Origin: Monoraphidium neglectum
Lineage: Eukaryota; Chlorophyta; Chlorophyceae; Sphaeropleales; Selenastraceae
DNA length: 15,708 bases
Direction: 5' to 3'
NCBI RefSeq assembly: GCF_000611645.1
Contig: NW_014012565.1
Span: forward strand, 1 to 15,708
In this document: positions 1 through 8,490 of the stretch, one piece after another
How the letters are laid out: each line of letters starts with the position of its first letter
Numbering within the stretch: the first letter of the stretch is position 1
The notes under the pieces: model-generated
Told to the model about the DNA's origin: nothing
What the model saw: the letters and a program-made list of their open reading frames with translations, nothing else
Database searches by the model: none
Program-made: the position numbers and the translations under genes

Positions 1-36
1 TATCTGTCGCCCCGCCCTCACGCCCACACACCCCAG

Positions 37-438
37 ACTTCACCAAGCGCCAGGCGCACGCGTTTGCTGAGCTGGAGCTCGCTGAGCTGTCAATATCCGA
101 GGCGCTGGACGCCCTGTCAGAGGTGCCCGAGTACGAGGCCGGCCTGGCGCCCGCGAGCGAGGGGCTCGACCCGACAATGCCCCTGAAAGAGCATGCGTTC
201 CAGGTGCGGCGGCGGGGCGCTACGAGCGCGGGTGCAGGGGCACATGCACGCGCACGCGGCGCGTCGGCGCGTGTGGGACGCCACGCCGCGGTCGCCATCG
301 TCGGCTGCAGTTGCATCTGCTGCTGGGGCGCGCACGGCGCCGCACCAAGCATCACTGGGGCTCAAACAGCGGTTGATTGCCCTGGGCATAGCGAAAGTGG
401 GCACAACTAGAGGTGAAGGGGTGCGCATCTCGCACACG

Positions 439-493
<55 letters not shown>

Positions 494-1695
494 CACGCAC
501 GCACACCACGCACGCGCACACTGCTTCTCCCGCCATCTCACCTGCCGACACCCCCCTCTTATTCAACCCCCCAGGTGGCGGAGCTCTGCCGCCTCGCCTT
601 CCCCGATAAGGAGTGGCTCCCCCTGGTCGGCCTCATCCACGGCCTCGGGAAGCTGCTCGCCCACCCCTCCTGGGGCGCCCAGCCCCAGTGGGCCGTCGCC
701 GGCGAGACCTACCCGCTCGGCTGCCGGTTCGCGCCGCAGATCGGGCACTCTGAGCTGTTCTCGGCCAACCCCGACCGGCGGCGGCGCGGGTTCTCGACGG
801 CGGAGGGCGTGTACTCTCCTGGGTGCGGCCTCAAAGAGGTCTACATGAGCTGGGGGGCGCCAGGTGGGTCGGGTCCGCGCGCGGGCCTTGGCGGGGCGCG
901 GCGCGTAGCGCTGGGCGCGGCCGGGCCGGGCGGGGCGCACCGGCGGCGGCCTACGCCGAGCCGCGTGGGTTCGAGGCCGCTGCGGGCGCAAGCAGGGAGC
1001 GTACGGAAGCGCCATGTCGAGCCGGAAAGGGATGCCGTCGCAGGCACGCGCGCCTCCCCAGCAACAACGCTTGACATGCGCCCACACACCCATCAACCCA
1101 GCCCCAGCGGACCCCAGCTGACCCCAGCTGCCCCCCGCGGCCCGCCCTGCTGCTCTCTCCCTACCCCTTCCCCTTCAGAGTACCTGTATCTTGTGATGAT
1201 ACTCAACCAGGTGGCGCTGCCAGAGGAGGCGCTCTTCATACTCAGGTGCGCGCCCGCGCCACCCAGTAGGGGAGCGCCCCTCGTCCGCATCTTGACACCC
1301 ACAGCCGCGACGACGCGAAGAGCGGCTCCGCCGGCGGACGCCCCTGGGTCTCCTCATGCCTGTTCCGCCCCTCCAGTCAACGACCTGACCGGCTCCAACG
1401 CCTTGAATTGCCCTTCTGCTCATCCTTTTCTCAAACCCGCAAACTGTTCCTGAAATGGTCGATGTGTATAATCAGGTACCAAAAGTTTTACAGCCTCACC
1501 CGCCCTGGCGGCGCGTACCGCAACCTACTGTCCCCCGACGACGAGGCGTGCCTGCCGCTGCTGTCCGCCTTCCAGCGGCTGTCGGTGTACCGCCGCGTGC
1601 AGCTGCCGCCGCAGGCGCTGACCGGGCGCGCCCTGACGGATCACTACGAGGCGCTCGTCGCGAAGTACATAGGGAGCGACAGGCTGTACTGGTGA
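37..1695 (+). CDS. MIOX: Myo-inositol oxygenase family protein, 5' part outside window; metal site degenerate
   Basis: Exons are 37-203, 575-863, 1179-1245 and 1476-1695 (TGA); all introns are GT..AG and the phases join exactly. The visible 246 residues follow the MIOX family from near its N-terminal helices to the C-terminal Trp that family members end with. Recognisable blocks are HAFQ (visible residues 52-55), FPDKEW, LIHGLGK (75-81), QWAVAGETYPLGCR, GVYSPGCGL..VYMSWG, EYLYLVM and RYQKFYS. MIOX normally opens myo-inositol to D-glucuronate in the cytosol with a di-iron centre. Against the mouse numbering I recall (H98, H123, D124, H194, H220, D253), His98 and His123 are kept, but Asp124 is Gly (residue 78), His194 is Ala (150, in SWGAPEY), His220 is Gln (176) and Asp253 is Ser (210). 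The substrate-site Lys of the LGK motif is kept. Family membership is firm; oxygenase activity is doubtful. An exon upstream of the acceptor at 35-36 must lie outside the window. Confidence 0.93.
447..492. repeat. (CA)n microsatellite in MIOX intron 1
   Basis: About 23 uninterrupted CA units, preceded by alternating CG/CA sequence. It lies inside the 371-bp first visible intron (204-574) and does not touch either splice site. Reading frames running through it encode only His-Thr repeats and are not genes. Confidence 0.97.
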
Positions 1696-2406
1696 CGCCG
1701 CGGCCGCGCCGGGTGACGCGGGGATTCCGTCCCACGGGTGACAGCTCGCAGCGCACGCTGATGGCGCCGCGGGGCGGCCCTGTGAGGGCGCGTGAGAGTG
1801 AACGTGAACAGCGGACGGCCCAGGCAGCTTGTTGCGAGGCCTTGCGTGCCGAAGGGGCGGCAGCGGAGCCCACGGCGCCCTCGCCCTGTCCTGCCGCCGG
1901 CGCCGCGCCTGCCGCGCGCCGCCCTGTGGCGGCGCGCGCGAGCCCTCCCCTTGCCTGAGGAGCAGTGCGGCGGCGCCAGTGCCTTGTTGTTCGAGTTTTG
2001 AAGGTGAGCGGGTTTGGTGGTTGAGGCGCGAGCGGCTGCGCCGCCGCCCCTGGCGTGTTGACGGCCTGATAGTGGTGCGAGGAGCGACGAGTTGGTTTTG
2101 GAGGCAGGCTCCCACGCAAGAGCCGCGCCGCGGCCGAGAGAAGACAACGCCGAGAGTTTTGATAGCCGCCGCACCAGACGCGTTCGGCGAGGGGTCGCAG
2201 CCCGCCTGTGCTGCCCTCCGGTGACCCGGTTGGGTTTGGGCGCGCGACAGCGCCCCGCCGCCCGCGCGCCCTCCCGCCGCGGCGCCGGCCGTGTGCCGCG
2301 CTTCGGGCCCTTCCAGAGCTTTGGGGCGTCCCTTGGGCGCCTGAGATACCCTGCTTTTGCCTGCTGCAACGGGACGTGGCCCCTTGCGCTGCTTTTTTTT
2401 GCCTTG

Positions 2407-2516
2407 CTGCTGCTGCCGCTGCTTCTGCTGCCGCTGCTGCTGCGTCTGCTGTCACTGCGGCTGCTGTCCCTGCTGCTGCTGCTGCTACTGCTGCTGCTGC
2501 TGCTGCTGCTGCTGTC

Positions 2517-2568
<52 letters not shown>
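2407..2568. repeat. Imperfect CTG (CAG) trinucleotide tract
   Basis: CTG units with CCG, TCT, TCC and CTA interruptions lead into a pure run of 17 CTG units at 2518-2568. On the MIOX sense strand this reads CUG, in the probable 3' UTR; on the other strand it reads CAG. It could be read as poly-Leu, poly-Ala or poly-Cys (+) or as poly-Gln or poly-Ser (-), but none of those frames carries a flanking domain, so I treat it as non-coding. Confidence 0.95.
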
Positions 2569-2569
<1 letters not shown>

Positions 2570-3245
2570 GTCGTCTTTTGGGTTGGTTTGGGAGCCGCCC
2601 TGCGCACCCTTGGGCTGGTCGGTGTGCTGCAGCCGCCGCGCATGCAGTTCGCATGCCAGCGGCTATCCAAGTCCATTTAGCCCAGCCCGCAGCCTTTGTC
2701 CGATTTGCGGCTGCGCGCGGCTTCAAAGGGCGAGAGGAAGCGCGCGCTCGCCTGCTTGGGTGGCCGCGCGGCCTCTGGCCCAAAATTTTGATGAGCGGCG
2801 CGGCAACGGCGGCGCCCATTTTGTCACACCACCATGCACTTTTGTTCCTTTTCCTGCTTTGCATCGCGGCGCGTATACCCCCCTATACCCCCCCCCCCCT
2901 CCGCCGCGAGCGAGCCGCGCTCTGCTATGCGCGCCCCTGCGCGCACTCATTCGTGCGCGCCGAGGCGCGGCGCAAGCCAGAGACGCGATGCCCCCTTCCC
3001 CCACGCATGCCGCAAACCGCACGCCACCTGCACTGACCGAGCGACAGAGCGAAAACTGATCCCCAACGCGGCTACAGGCGCGCACAAGTTATGCCCGCGC
3101 ACGCGTGCTCAGTGCGCCCCTGCCTCGCCGTCCCCCGCGCCCCGCCGCCGTCGAGGCGGCCCCGCGGGGGCTGCGCTTCAGCTGGGGTCGCTACGAGTGC
3201 GCGCCGCGGCTGCCCCGCCTGTTCCCTCTGAGACACACGAATTGA

Positions 3246-3250
3246 TGTAA
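3246..3250 (+). terminator. Candidate TGTAA poly(A) signal, MIOX-like gene
   Basis: TGTAA is the usual poly(A) signal of core chlorophytes. I found no other copy on the + strand between the MIOX stop and this point. It is followed by CATCACC and then GCAGGCAG, an arrangement loosely repeated after two other TGTAA sites, at 8367 and 15275. Confidence 0.45.
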
Positions 3251-3413
3251 TGCCGCCGCGACGCCATCACCCGCTGTTGCAGGCAGAATGCTGGGCAGCA
3301 ACAGCACAGGACAGGGTGTTTGCAGCCACCCAGCACCAGCCCGCCGACTCAGCCGCCCTTCCCTGAGCACCGACCCGGGAGAACGGGCAACAGGGTCGCG
3401 AGTTTACACGTAA

Positions 3414-4672
3414 TCACCCTCCCTCTGGCCGCTGCTGCTCCCGCTGCTGCCGCAGCGCCGCCTCGAGCTGCGCCTGCACCTCCCTCTGCCGCGCCTGCGC
3501 CAGCGCGACGCACGTCAGCAGCGTCTGGGGCGCGACCAGCGCTGAGCCGCCAGGCTTGAACACGCCTGTGCGCGCACGTCGGGGCGCAGGGGGGAATGCA
3601 AACCCGGAAAAGATTGGCCGAGCACAGAGAACTGGCCTGTACATCAGATGAGAGAAGCTCTAGAGGCGGGATGCGTCAGCAATGCGCATGTGCCCGCACA
3701 CGTCGGCCTGTGACGAGGGCCCCCTTGGGCCCAATCGACCGACCTCGCGCCCGCCCTGCAATGCGACACACAGAGCCGCCGGCTGCAGTCCACCCCGCTG
3801 TTGCGCCCGCGCCCCCCGTGCTCACCTAGCAGCCCGCCCTCCCCGTCCACCACCACGCTGACGCGCGCCCCCATCAGCGCCTCCTCCTCGTGGTCCGGGT
3901 CCACCACCACGGCCCCCTTGTATACGCCGCACGTCAAGCACACCGGCGCCGCCGCCAGCCGCAGCGCCGTGCTGTCGCCGCCGCCGCCGCCGCCGCCGCC
4001 GCCAGCGCCGCCGTCGGCGGAAGCTTCCGGGTCGGGGCCGCGCTCGACGTTGCCCTCGTCTGTTAGGTGCACGGAGGGCAGGCGGCAGTCGCGCAGCGCC
4101 GCGGCCGCGGCGAGCAGCGCGGCATCAAGCAGGCCGCCGGCGGCGTCCAGCACGTATAGGTCCAAATACAGCACCCACACCGCCGCGCCGGGCGAGATGC
4201 AGAGCTGTCTCGCGTCCAGGACGCCCGACGGCCCGGTCAGCAGCTGCGAGACGCGCGCCGCGAGCTCGTGCGCCTCGGGCGCGGCGCGGCCGGGGCGCCA
4301 CGCGCCGCTGGCGAGGGCGGAGAGCTCTGCGGACACGACGACCTGGCCAACCCCTGGGGCGTCGTCGGGCGGCACGGCGACTTCGAGGCGGCAGCCGGCG
4401 AGGACAGCGGTGGGGCCGACCTTCACGAGAGCCGAGCCGTCGGCTGCGCCGACAGCGCCGAGGCCGATTGTGACGGGGCGCGGCGTCGAGAGGCCGCGGC
4501 CGTCGGGGCGGACGCCCTCGGCAGCAAAGCGCGCGAAGAACTGCTCAGGGTAGAGGCGCTTGAACGCGTCAGCCTGCAGCTGCTGGTGCTGCTCGTGGTC
4601 ATTGTGGTGCGGATGCTGATGCTGCGCTGCAGGCGCGGCCGCTGCGGCTGCGGGCGGCAGCGTTGCTGCCAT
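3414..4672 (-). CDS. RRP43: Exosome complex component RRP43 (EXOSC8-like), RNase PH fold
   Basis: Exon 1 is 4672-3826 and exon 2 is 3565-3414 (TGA). The 260-bp intron has GTGAG and CACAG ends, and its split Gly codon restores LLGVFKPGGSAL, giving 332 residues. RRP43 is a non-catalytic subunit of the six-membered RNase PH-like ring of the RNA exosome (nucleus and cytoplasm), used in 3'-5' RNA processing and decay. Family signatures are FKRLYPEQFFARFAAEGVRP near residues 38-57, the LGAVGAADGSALVKVG block, QLCISPGAAVWVLYLDLYVL, GGLLDAALLAAAAAL, and the C-terminal PGGSAL followed by a helical Gln/Arg-rich tail. Oddities are an Ala/His/Gln-rich N-terminal extension of about 35 residues and a run of 9 Gly codons (3977-4003) in a surface loop. 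The gene faces PCO head-to-head and MIOX tail-to-tail. The start is the first ATG of the frame. Confidence 0.93.
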
Positions 4673-5141
4673 GTATGCTGCGGCCCGCTGATTGCTGCTC
4701 GATGGCGCGTGTGCGTACGTCCAATTAGAATGTCTTTCTTTCCCCAGAGGAAGCCCTCTCTGCGGTGTTGTAAGCGTTCACAGCGATCTGACTGTACCAG
4801 CGATAGATCTGACTGCCGGGAAATTCGCTGTTCTGTGGTGTATCGCCACAAAGGTAACTCGACGTAGAAGTTGCATCTCGTTGCTTGCATGGACGTGCAA
4901 ATATCACCGTATATAAATCAGCAGCGCGCAGCTTCGCGACCACCTGAGTACGTACAAGCCCCTCGCCGTCCTGCAGCTGCGACGAATTCCTTGACACACG
5001 CATCAGTGGATTTCAAAAAGTTGCCGTCAACAGTTCTGGGCTTGGCCACGGCCTGAGACACAGGCTTGCAGGCACATCAAGTGAGCGGTCGACTACGGGA
5101 CCAGCCGTGGCAGCCCTCCCTGAGCGCCCCGCGCGGGCGGC
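4673..5141. promoter_or_regulatory. Divergent promoter region between RRP43 and PCO
   Basis: The two start codons are 469 bp apart on opposite strands, and no coding signal lies between them. The region is clearly less GC-rich than its surroundings, which suits a shared nucleosome-depleted promoter. The only clear core element is the TATA-like sequence at 4910-4918, oriented toward PCO. No matching element was seen for RRP43. Confidence 0.6.
4910..4918 (+). promoter_or_regulatory. TATA-box-like element upstream of PCO
   Basis: The sequence TATATAAAT lies 223 bp before the PCO start codon, which would leave a 5' UTR of about 190-200 nt. It fits the TATA consensus well and sits in the least GC-rich part of the divergent intergenic region. 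The transcription start itself is not visible. Confidence 0.5.
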
Positions 5142-6139
5142 ATGGCAGCAGAGATTCATTTGCATTCCTCGGAAGCAGTCATGGGCCGTGCCTCGAGCAT
5201 CAAGGACCCAAACACCCATGACAGCAGCAACCGGGTGAAGGCGCTCTACGAGCTCGTCCGCGCCAAAATGATTGGAAAGGGAGGTGTGATCGATGCTGCG
5301 GACGTGCACGAGGTCTGCAGTGCGATCGGTGAGTGGAGTGTGGCCCTACCTAGGCGGGAGGTCGCTAGTGCAAGGAGCGATGCCGTTTGGGTGACTGGCG
5401 CTGGCGTGTGTTCCGGAGCCGACCTCCAACGCTGTTCATGACGCTGCAGACGGCATACCCCTGGAGCACCTGGGCGTCTCCGAAGCGCACGGCCGGGGCA
5501 ACACCCCAGCCACGCGCGCGCAGCGGGCGCACGTTGCGCACCTGCCACCCAGGTGAGCGGCAGCTTACGTGCCGCGGGTTGCTCGCTTGAGTGCTTTTCC
5601 TTCGTCATGCCTTGTGTGTGGAGCCCTCCATCTCCAGCTTGCCACGCCAGCCCATCTCCCGCGGCGGCGCCAGCTGCACGCAGCCCCCCTTCACTGAGAG
5701 CCGTCCGCCCACGCCCCCCCCCTGTCGGCCCCTGCAGCCCCTTTGCCGGCTCGGCAATCACTTACCTTCACATACACGAGGATGATGTTATGACAATAGG
5801 GATATTCCAGCTGCCGCAGGGCGCGCGCATCCCGCTGCACAACCACCCCGGGATGACGGTCTTCTCGCGCCTGCTGTTCGGCTCGCTCCACATCCGGGCC
5901 TACGACTGGCTCGACCCGCCGGGCGGCGGCGGCGGAGAGGACGATGAGGAGGAGGCGCAGCAGCTGGGACGGCAGCCGCACCATCTGTGCGGGGGCGAGG
6001 CGGACGACGAGGCGCAGCGGCGGCAGCAGGCCGAACGTCGGCAATCGGCGGCGCCGCAGCTGACCGGGCAGCAACAGCAGCAATTTCAACAGCAGCTGCG
6101 GCTCAAGCGGAGGCATGACAACCAAAAGCAGCAGCAACC

Positions 6140-6205
<66 letters not shown>

Positions 6206-6915
6206 GCAACAGGAGGGTGCCGGGGCAGGGGACAGCAGCAGTACAGGCAGCGCGGCCAGCAGCTGCAGCAGATCTCTCTGCGGCGTGCGCGCGGCACGGC
6301 TGGCGGCAGACCGCGTGCTCACCGCGCCCACGCCCACGTCTGTGCTCTTCCCCGCCGACGGTGAGCGCCGAAAGCCTAGCGCGGCCCATTCGGCGCTTGG
6401 TCATGCGTTGCGACGCCCCAACTCCTCACATCGCACGCCCGCCCCCCGTCAGCACAAGAGTTCGCAACCGCGAGCCCCCTCCAGCTCACCCACCCCTCCC
6501 TTGCCCCACACACACCCCACATCGACAAGGCGGCAACATCCACTCGTTCACGGCGCTCAGCCCCTGCGCCGTGCTGGACGTGCTCACCCCGCCCTATGCG
6601 CCCGCCTGCGGGCGCGACTGCACATACTATCGGGAGGTGCTCCCGCCGCAGCTGCTGGGCGACGACGCCCGCCCCTTGGCGGTGGCCGCCGACCAGGTCA
6701 CCACGTGGGTGCGCTGGCAGCAGCAGCAGCACCAGCAGCAGGGGCAGGCGGCCCCCTGCGACGCGTCGGCGGCGGCCGCGCACCCGTGGCAGGCGTACGG
6801 CGCCGCGCAGGGGGGCGAGCGGGCCGGGCTGGTGGTTGGTTTGGAGGCGGTGCCCATGCCCTCGGATTTCGTCGTGGAGAGGGGCGTCTACGCAGGCAGG
6901 GGCGCCCGCGCCTGA
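5142..6915 (+). CDS. PCO: Plant cysteine oxidase / ADO-type N-terminal thiol dioxygenase
   Basis: Exons are 5142-5328, 5450-5552, 5738-6360 and 6530-6915 (TGA), giving 432 residues; every junction is GT..AG and in phase. Plant cysteine oxidases and animal ADO are single-domain cupins that use Fe(II) and O2 to oxidise N-terminal Cys (or cysteamine), feeding the N-degron oxygen-sensing pathway. The helical N-terminus ([22 protein letters not shown]) is typical. The cupin begins at [10 protein letters not shown] (104-113) and carries [20 protein letters not shown] with iron ligands His131 and His133. The third ligand is His309 in [36 protein letters not shown] and the late [13 protein letters not shown] also match the family. 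All catalytic His are present, so activity is expected. Between YDWLDPP (near 157) and the next cupin strand (near 275) lies an insertion of about 115 residues rich in Glu, Gln and Arg, where plant relatives have only a short loop. The second exon contributes a poorly conserved linker. Confidence 0.94.
6141..6203 (+). repeat. (CAG)21 tract encoding poly-Gln in PCO
   Basis: There are 21 consecutive CAG codons, read as Gln 232-252 of the PCO protein, flanked by more Gln-rich sequence. The run is pure, with no CAA interruption inside it, so length variation between strains is likely. It sits in the variable loop insertion of the cupin and not next to a metal ligand. Confidence 0.95.
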
Positions 6916-8371
6916 CGGTCGCCCCAGCAGACTGTCTTGCACCATTGAGCCCGCGCTGCAGTCCAGCCCACCCGGGCTGCTTGGGCCATGAGGCGGGCGC
7001 GCATCCCTTGGGGTCTGCCAATGCAGCTTGCGCCAGCAGCGGACTGTGGACGGCAGCCGCCGCTGCCGCCACAGTCGCGCCCGCTGGATGGCTGGCCGGC
7101 TGGCGCCCAGCTACAATGTCCTCGCGAGCCTCCACTCGCTGCCACGGTCGCCGTCGGCGGCACCAGATTCTATGAACTGCCCTCCTGTGAACTGAATAAC
7201 CTCTATTGAGCCGCCCACCGCGCCTCGGCGTGACGTGACTTTCGGCAAAGTCGCGCCGGGCGACCACCATCCCTTTGCCGCGCCCTCCGAGGGGTGCGCT
7301 GTCACAAGCCCCGAGAGCAGCCTTCCCCATCACCAGCGCCCGAGGCTTAGAACGCCAACGCAGCGCGGCGCGCTGGTCGAGTGCGCCCCTTGCCGCCGGC
7401 GCTTGCGCCCCTGGATGGCCGGCCTGGCCTGGCTGACCCGCGGGCCCTGCCTCTCGCCCCCATTTTCCCATCCCACCCCTAACGCCGCCCCCTGGGCCTT
7501 GCCAGGGCCCCAGCCGCGGGCTGCGTTCTTGCGGAGGCCGCACCGCCTGGTGACTGGGCGCGAAACTGCCAACGTTCTTAAGTTGCCTCAGCCGGTGCGC
7601 TGGCGGTCGTTTCGGCCGCGGCCCCGCCTGCGGGCTCGGCTGTGGGGGAAGCAACCCTCTTCCCATACACCCCCTCCTCCTCCTCCGCACCTGGCCCGCA
7701 CCCGCCCGCCGGCGCCGGGCTGCATGGTGCGCTGCCGCCGGCTGGGGTTCTTTCGGTTGATTTGTGGGCTGTTTGTGCGTTTCCCTCCAGGGGGCGTATC
7801 AGGCGCGTGAGCCCTCTGCCTCTTCTTCTGTGTGTGTCTCTTCGGAGCTGTTGGCCCTCCCCTCCATATGAGAGATCTCGAAGGTGCCTCGCTCGCACGC
7901 GGCTTCCCGCCCTGTTGCGCCCGGCAGTGTGCAGCCGCCGCTTGCGCCCCATCGTGACGCCTCCGGCGTGCGGCGCCGCCGCCCACGTCTGCTCCACCCT
8001 CATTTTATCGCGTTTGGTCGCGGCTGAGGCCTGGCCCACCCATGGACGATGCTCTGCAGCCAATGGACGACCACTTTTTGGAAGCTGCCAGGCTCAACTG
8101 CTCAAGAGTATCTCTTCTTTGTACAACCTCGTGTCGGTCGTTTCTCCCGCTCTGTTGTGAGGCTGCGTGTTGCTGTTCTGCTGTGTGCAAAGGCTGATGG
8201 AGAACCTGCTTTTGAGCAGCTAAATCGGCTCATAAAACTGTGCTGTGATCATTTTCCAGTTGAGTGGAATCTTGACCCTGATCTATTATTTGAGGTCGCG
8301 GTGCCTGCACTTGCGCAACGATTGACCAAATTAACACACGTGTGTGACCACACCCGGGCACATCAATGTAA
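6916..8371 (+). other. Probable long 3' UTR of PCO
   Basis: About 1.45 kb without a recognisable protein domain on either strand. The first + strand TGTAA after the PCO stop is at 8367-8371, 120 bp before the convergent SSB stop. The second half is less GC-rich, and its last 200 bp belong to the dispersed repeat described separately. A frame at 8049-8378 (109 codons from an ATG) crosses the end, but I do not recognise its product. Inferred as 3' UTR; a small unrecognised gene remains possible. Confidence 0.4.
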
Positions 8372-8470
8372 CCTGTAGTCATCACCTAGCGGCACGCAAA
8401 GGCAGCGGCATGCGAAGGCAGAGGGGCGAGACGCAGCGGCCGCCGCGGGGCCGAGCTGCTGCGAGGCGCT
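8165..8470 (+). repeat. Diverged dispersed repeat, copy A
   Basis: By eye this aligns, with few gaps, to 15082-15364 in the same orientation. Shared stretches include GTTGCTGT near the left end, CTGTG.TGT.ATCATT, ACTTGCGC..C.ATTGA.CAAA, GTGACCACA.CCG.GC and TGTAA..........CACCTA, plus the exact 14-mer AAGGCAGAGGGGCG (8415-8428). One ungapped 55-base part has about 40 identities. On the opposite strand the copy starts about 20 bp beyond the SSB stop codon. No terminal repeats or target duplications were found. Confidence 0.75.
8367..8371 (+). terminator. Candidate TGTAA poly(A) signal, PCO gene
   Basis: This is the first TGTAA on the + strand downstream of the PCO stop. It is followed by CATCACC and GCAAAGGCAG, and it lies inside repeat copy A. 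It is placed so that PCO and SSB transcripts would end without overlapping coding sequence. Confidence 0.4.
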
Positions 8471-8490
8471 GGGACCTGCACGCGCTGACC

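Larger units (their letters stand above)
1696..3250 (+). other. Probable long 3' UTR of the MIOX-like gene
   Basis: This stretch of about 1.55 kb has no recognisable protein. Several long open frames cross it on both strands, but they consist of compositional Ala/Arg/Pro or homopolymer runs. The first TGTAA on the + strand after the MIOX stop is at 3246-3250, only 164 bp short of the convergent RRP43 stop. I therefore infer that the region is transcribed as 3' UTR. It contains a CTG tract (2407-2568), a T8 run near 2393 and a C-rich run near 2880-2900. A lineage-specific exon or non-coding gene cannot be excluded. Confidence 0.45.

Noticed and set aside
117..609. Frames of Cys/Val or His/Thr repeats over the CA microsatellite
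   Set aside because: They are translations of a dinucleotide repeat inside an intron defined by matching MIOX exons.
1496..2864. Long minus-strand frames with poly-Ser or poly-Gln across the CTG tract
   Set aside because: They contain only repeat and compositionally biased sequence, no domain, and overlap the end of MIOX; open length here follows from GC content and the repeat.
2208..3059. Alanine-rich plus-strand frame of 283 codons
   Set aside because: Poly-Ala from the CTG tract plus biased flanks; nothing conserved and no splice link to MIOX, which already has its own stop.
8049..8378. Small plus-strand gene of 109 codons at the end of the PCO 3' region
   Set aside because: Its C-terminal part lies in the dispersed repeat and the matching frame in copy B aligns only patchily; kept as a repeat instead of a gene.
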